This document shows, piece by piece, positions 60,365-64,000 of a DNA stretch of 64,000 bases. Source of the stretch: Bacteroidota bacterium (GTDB lineage: Bacteria > Bacteroidota > Bacteroidia > Bacteroidales > Paludibacteraceae); assembly GCA_023391625.1 (NCBI GenBank), contig JAEWAN010000002.1, forward strand, positions 6,810 through 70,809. Reading direction: 5' to 3'. The translations under genes were made by a program, and so were the position numbers. The stretch's first letter is position 1. Each line of letters starts with the position of its first letter. A model generated the notes under the pieces. The model was not told the origin of the DNA. It did no database searches and saw only the letters and a list, made by a program, of their open reading frames with translations.

Positions 60365-61531
60365 ATGAGAAAAACCATACGATTTGTTGATATGTTCTCC
60401 GGCATCGGCGGGTTCCGGGAGGGCCTGCGCCGTGCCGGGGGATTTGAATGTGCAGGCCATTGCGAACAGGACGAGCACGCGGAGCGCAGCTACCGCGTAC
60501 TGTTTGACACGAGGGGAGAGTGGTTCTGTGACGACATCCGAAAAGCAGACACAGGCAGCATGCCGGATTTCGAGCTTCTCTGCGGCGGATTTCCGTGCCA
60601 GAGTTTCAGCATTGCCGGAAGCAGGCATGGATTCGCAGACCCCAGAGGAACGCTGTTCTTTGAGCTTGCCCGAGTGGCTGAAGCCCGGAAGCCTCAGTAT
60701 CTGCTGTTTGAAAATGTACCCGGCCTGCTTAACCATGACGGCGGCAGGACGTTTGCGGCGATCCTCGATACGCTGGACGGATTGGGGTATGGTATGGAAT
60801 GGCAGGTGCTCAACAGCAAAGATTTTGATGTGCCCCAGGCAAGACGCCGGGTGTACATTGTGGGATATCTTGACGCCCGATGCGCCGGAAAAATATTACC
60901 TTTCCGAGAAACAAATGATGCAGCTCCTGCCGCGCTACGGGACGGAGCGCAGGGCAGCCGGGTGTACGACCCCGCAGGCGTGAGTTGTACGCTGTCCGCG
61001 AGCTGCGGCGGTTTCGGTGGTCGCACAGGTTTGTACGATGTGAGCGGCGGCGTACCCATCAAGGAGGCCACGAAAAAGGGCTACAAGATGGCATATCCCG
61101 GCGACAGCATCGACCTCGCGTATCCGCAGATGAATACGCGGCGCGGCCGGGTGGGGCGGCAGATCGCCCATACCCTCACTACGGATGCCACACAGGGGAC
61201 GTTAGAGCTAAGACCGGTGAGGACACCACTGGTCTCTTCTCCAGAACGCAATCCCAGCCGGACAGGAAAGCCGGGTGCGCCCATGTTCACGCTTACGACC
61301 AAAGACAGACATGGCGTACTGTTAGGCAAGCGCATCCGCCGCCTCACACCGCGGGAGTGCCTGCGGCTGCAAGGGTGGCACGATGAGCAGATCGACCGGG
61401 TGCTGGCCATCCAGTCCGATAACCAGGTATACAAGCAGGCGGGCAACGGCGTCACGGTCACGGTGGTGGAAGCCATCGGCAGGCGGCTGGCCGATGTTCA
61501 CAATGAGTTGGAGGCGATGGACAAGGCTTGA
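60365..61531 (+). CDS. C5-cytosine DNA methyltransferase
   Basis: The 388-residue enzyme methylates cytosine at C5. Motif I is FVDMFSGIGGFREGL (about residue 7), motif IV GGFPCQSFSIAGSRHG holds the catalytic Cys (about 77), motif VI is LLFENVPGLL, motif VIII DVPQARRRVYIVG, and motifs IX-X (RRLTPRECLRLQG, QAGNGVTVTVVEAIG) are near the end. All motifs are complete. No restriction endonuclease gene is adjacent. It overlaps the amidoligase frame at its 3' end. Confidence 0.93.
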   Translation: MRKTIRFVDMFSGIGGFREGLRRAGGFECAGHCEQDEHAERSYRVLFDTRGEWFCDDIRKADTGSMPDFELLCGGFPCQSFSIAGSRHGFADPRGTLFFELARVAEARKPQYLLFENVPGLLNHDGGRTFAAILDTLDGLGYGMEWQVLNSKDFDVPQARRRVYIVGYLDARCAGKILPFRETNDAAPAALRDGAQGSRVYDPAGVSCTLSASCGGFGGRTGLYDVSGGVPIKEATKKGYKMAYPGDSIDLAYPQMNTRRGRVGRQIAHTLTTDATQGTLELRPVRTPLVSSPERNPSRTGKPGAPMFTLTTKDRHGVLLGKRIRRLTPRECLRLQGWHDEQIDRVLAIQSDNQVYKQAGNGVTVTVVEAIGRRLADVHNELEAMDKA

Positions 61532-62480
61532 TCTAAAGGACCAGTGTTTCGGGTGTGAGATCGAAATGACAGGCATCACCCGCGAACAGGCCGCCCAGGC
61601 CGTGGCGGCCCTGTTCGGGACGACGGCCCGGCAAACCCATGAATCCCATACCTACGACCCGTGGGAAGTCACGGACAACGCGGGAAAGAAATGGCGGTTC
61701 GTGTATGACGGCAGCATCGAGACCACGCGCCGGGAATGCGGGCGGCAGGCCGCCGTGCATGACAGGCGGTACAGTGTGGAAATGAATTCTCCGAAGCTGG
61801 AATACAGCGAGATGAAAAAGCTGCAGGAGGTGATCCGCGCGCTCCGCCATGCGGGAGCAGTCGTGAATGAAAGCTGTGGGATGCATGTGCATGTGGATGC
61901 TTCCGGGCATACGCCGCGCAGCCTGCGCAATGCTTTGTCCATCATGTACAGCAAGGAGGATATCCTGTTCCGGGCCATCGGCGCAAAGCCGGACAGGATC
62001 AGCCAGTATTGCCAGTATTCGCGGGAGAATGTTGTGAGGACCGTGCGCGCGCTGTCCCCGCATCTGACGATGGAGCAGCTGAAGCAGGCGTGGTATGGTA
62101 CACGGGACGGAAGCAACGAGCACTACAACTGGACGAGGTATTACGCCTTAAACCTGCATTCTGTGTTTTATCGCGGCACCTTGGAATGGCGCTGTTTTGA
62201 GAGCACGCTGCACGCGGGCGTGGCGCGCGCGAACATCACGCTGGCACTTGCCATCTCCGCACAGGCCATCAACCAGACAAGGACGCTGGCGAAAAAACCG
62301 CCGGTGACGGAAAATCCTGCCTTTACCTTTCGGACCTTTCTCCTGCGGCTTGGCCTCGTGGGAGAAGAATACAAAAATGTTCGGATGCATCTTTTGAAAG
62401 ACCTGCCGGGCGACCCGGCGTGGCGGTACGACCGCAGCCAATATGTCTGCCAGCAAAACCGCCGAAACCAAGAACGATAG
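61503..62480 (+). CDS. Amidoligase-family protein (ATP-grasp/GS-like)
   Basis: The core starts with LDLKDQCFGCEIEMTGITRE and has NSPKLEYSEMKKLQEVIRAL, CGMHVHVDASGHTP and YWTRYYALNLHSVFYRGTLE-type motifs with the final WRCFESTL, characteristic of the glutamine-synthetase-like amidoligases. These are predicted to join amino acids or peptides by amide bonds. ATG 61503 overlaps the methyltransferase gene and has no ribosome-binding site; homologues would start near 61527, where the codon is CTT. A gamma-glutamylcyclotransferase gene follows. Confidence 0.78.
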   Translation: MSWRRWTRLDLKDQCFGCEIEMTGITREQAAQAVAALFGTTARQTHESHTYDPWEVTDNAGKKWRFVYDGSIETTRRECGRQAAVHDRRYSVEMNSPKLEYSEMKKLQEVIRALRHAGAVVNESCGMHVHVDASGHTPRSLRNALSIMYSKEDILFRAIGAKPDRISQYCQYSRENVVRTVRALSPHLTMEQLKQAWYGTRDGSNEHYNWTRYYALNLHSVFYRGTLEWRCFESTLHAGVARANITLALAISAQAINQTRTLAKKPPVTENPAFTFRTFLLRLGLVGEEYKNVRMHLLKDLPGDPAWRYDRSQYVCQQNRRNQER

Positions 62481-62485
62481 AGGTG

Positions 62486-62992
62486 ATGAAAACCAACGAA
62501 AAACTTTACTTTGCTTATGGAAGCAATATGAACCTGGACCAGATGGCGTACCGGTGCCCGGCGGCAGAAGCAGTTTGTACGGCAAAGCTGGAAGGTTACG
62601 AGCTGTTTTTCGCGGGACGGCCCGGAAACGGCGTTGCAAGCATCCGGCCGAAACAGGGCGGCACAGTGGTGGGCGTGCTGTGGAAGCTTACGGAAGCCTG
62701 TGAAAAAAGCCTGGACCATTACGAAGGCTTCCCGGCCCTGTACGGCAAGGAAACCGTCTGTGTTCGCGGAAGTGATGGGGCAGAGTTCCGTGTGATGGCA
62801 TACACGATGCAGGAGCCGTACAGCCGTATCCCCGCAATGCCGTCCATGGGATATCTGGCGGGGATCCTTGCCGGATGCGAACAGAACGGGATCGATGAAA
62901 AGCCCATCCTGCGGGCGGTGCTGGATACGGACCGTGAACTGTCTGTATTTGAGAAACGGCAGTCACACGGAAAAAAGGACAGGGAACGGTAG
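62486..62992 (+). CDS. Gamma-glutamylcyclotransferase-like (AIG2/GGCT) protein
   Basis: The 168-residue protein has LYFAYGSNMNLDQM (substrate-binding loop YGSN), then ELFFAGRPGNGVASIRPKQG, VVGVLWKLTEACEKSLDHYE with the catalytic Glu in HYEG (about residue 82), and a C-terminal helix. Such enzymes open gamma-glutamyl amides to release 5-oxoproline. ATG 62486 follows AGAGGTG; six bases separate it from the amidoligase stop, so the two probably act on one product, one making and one undoing amide links. Confidence 0.85.
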   Translation: MKTNEKLYFAYGSNMNLDQMAYRCPAAEAVCTAKLEGYELFFAGRPGNGVASIRPKQGGTVVGVLWKLTEACEKSLDHYEGFPALYGKETVCVRGSDGAEFRVMAYTMQEPYSRIPAMPSMGYLAGILAGCEQNGIDEKPILRAVLDTDRELSVFEKRQSHGKKDRER

Positions 62993-63006
62993 AAAATCAG
63001 CAAAGG

Positions 63007-63037
63007 CCCCCGCCCGCAGTGGCGGGGGATATTTTTT
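63007..63037 (+). terminator. Terminator after the cyclotransferase gene
   Basis: CCCCCGCC (63007-63014) pairs with GGCGGGGG (63021-63028), followed by ATATTTTTT. Confidence 0.85.
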
Positions 63038-63060
63038 GAATATGGAGGAAGAAAGATACA

Positions 63061-64000
63061 ATGAAGAAAAAAGTAAGGCGGTGGAGCGCAAGTTTTCTTG
63101 CTCTTTTGCTGTGTGTGACATTGCTTGCATCCACGGCGTTTGCCACGGGCGGCGGGCTGGGCGCGGACCGCAGCGGCACGCCATATACCTACGTGATCGG
63201 CTACATGTATTCCGGCAGCTCCCAGACCGTCAACACACGGGAGATCTTCACATCACCCAACAACTATGACATCTGGCTCTGCCCGGTGTGCGGGCGGGAC
63301 CCGTTGGGGAATTCGCAGGGAACGGCGCTGTCCCCGAATCTGTATATGCCGTGCTATGGATACGATATTGCGGCGACAGGCGGGGACATGAGCATCCGCT
63401 ACGCGCTGGTGCGGCACAGGCACAACAACGGGCAGCTGTCGGATGACCGGGTATACATCCCGGTCAACGTGCCGATGTACGCGGGCTGCTATTACGGCTA
63501 TGACCTCACCGAGCCGTCCTGCGTGCAGGTCAGCGCGCCCACGGGCTGGCAGCGGGACAGCGCGGTGGTGCGGTTTTACGGCGGCACGGACACAGGCACG
63601 AGCCTGCCGGACTGGAGCGCGGCGCCGGGCGACTACGGCAGCGGCATCCATCACTACGAGTATCAAATCAACGGCGGTGCATGGACGGGCTGTCCCGTAG
63701 GCGACCCCACCGTGACCATCACCGCGGGCGGCATCACGACTGTGACCGCCCGTGTGGTGGACGGCGCGGGCAACGCCTCCGGCCAGACGGCCACGGCAAA
63801 GGTGTACATTGACCCGGCCCCGCCCAATGTGCCCGGTATCACGCTTTCCACGGAACAGTGGACGAACAGCATGGTAACGGCGGCCATCAAGGACAACGGC
63901 GACGCACACAGCGGCGTTGCCCGCACGGAATATTCTCTGGACGGCGGAAGCTGGACGGCATACAGCGGCGTGCTTTCCATCGCAGACCACGGCAAACATA
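63061..64000 (+). CDS. Secreted Ig-like surface protein (3' end outside window)
   Basis: The frame is open to the right edge; 313 residues are visible. It begins MKKKVRRWSASFLALLLCVT, a signal peptide with a likely cleavage after STAFA. After an unrecognised domain with CPVCGRDP, Ig-like or beta-sandwich repeats appear (HHYEYQINGGAWTGCPVGDP, TVTARVVDGAGNASGQT, ARTEYSLDGGSWTAYSG), as in large surface proteins. ATG 63061 follows GGAGGAAGAAAGATAC. Long minus-strand frames here are only shadows of this gene. Confidence 0.82.
   Translation, partial: MKKKVRRWSASFLALLLCVTLLASTAFATGGGLGADRSGTPYTYVIGYMYSGSSQTVNTREIFTSPNNYDIWLCPVCGRDPLGNSQGTALSPNLYMPCYGYDIAATGGDMSIRYALVRHRHNNGQLSDDRVYIPVNVPMYAGCYYGYDLTEPSCVQVSAPTGWQRDSAVVRFYGGTDTGTSLPDWSAAPGDYGSGIHHYEYQINGGAWTGCPVGDPTVTITAGGITTVTARVVDGAGNASGQTATAKVYIDPAPPNVPGITLSTEQWTNSMVTAAIKDNGDAHSGVARTEYSLDGGSWTAYSGVLSIADHGKH

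Noticed and set aside
63253..63999. Minus-strand open frame at the right edge
   Set aside because: The plus frame from 63061 has a signal peptide, a ribosome-binding site and Ig-like repeats; the reverse is its shadow.

Overview
The window looks like chromosomal DNA of a gut Firmicute of the class Clostridia, most likely the Oscillospiraceae/Ruminococcaceae (Faecalibacterium, Subdoligranulum, Gemmiger type). This is inferred from GC-rich coding with strong GGAGG ribosome-binding sites, frequent TTG starts, a class B sortase with a VPQTG-anchored Cna-B adhesin, and clostridial-type conjugative gene families. Almost everything here is accessory DNA: several mobile elements, one nested inside another, around a large sugar-degradation cluster.

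Region 1 (1-33.6 kb) is the backbone of an integrative and conjugative element (ICE), all on the plus strand. It holds a giant surface adhesin and its sortase, a block of small ICE proteins, metK next to a DNA methyltransferase, a putative oriT, MobC and a MOBP relaxase, PcfB, an ArdC-like protein, and then the type IV secretion genes: VirD4 coupling protein, a pilin-like protein, a VirB6-like membrane protein, PrgI, VirB4, a PP-loop reductase-like protein and a membrane-anchored M23 peptidase. Several of these transfer genes have a perfect Shine-Dalgarno sequence but no ATG, GTG or TTG at the right distance.

Region 2 (19923-27557) is a separate, AT-richer, Tn4451-like mobilizable element of about 7.6 kb. 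It is inserted in the VirB6-like gene between duplicated GA dinucleotides. Removing it rejoins the gene exactly in frame. It carries a tryptophanyl-tRNA synthetase under a T-box riboswitch, a RepA-like ATPase, a MobV relaxase with a recognisable oriT, ParB, the large serine recombinase TnpX and TnpV.

Region 3 (33.6-50.7 kb) starts directly after the M23 peptidase gene. It is a carbohydrate locus: a divergent AraC regulator, a clan-A glycosidase, a GH94-like phosphorylase, a GPH-family sugar transporter, a GH78 rhamnosidase, two GH3 enzymes (one with swapped domain order) and a GH35-like enzyme with a DUF5597-like tail. None has a signal peptide, so imported glycosides are probably broken down in the cytoplasm.

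Region 4 (50.8-57.9 kb) has a KTR-type remnant, two small regulators, a roughly 490-base non-coding stretch full of hairpins, a DinG-like helicase, a serine-recombinase-like protein, a SLOG/XRE divergent pair around a long palindrome, and a large serine recombinase. It ends at the 3' part of a tRNA-Lys gene, which looks like an attachment site. Region 5 (57.9-64 kb) holds a ParM/ParR partition pair, an acidic-repeat protein, a C5-cytosine methyltransferase, an amidoligase, a gamma-glutamylcyclotransferase and the start of a large secreted Ig-like protein that runs off the window.
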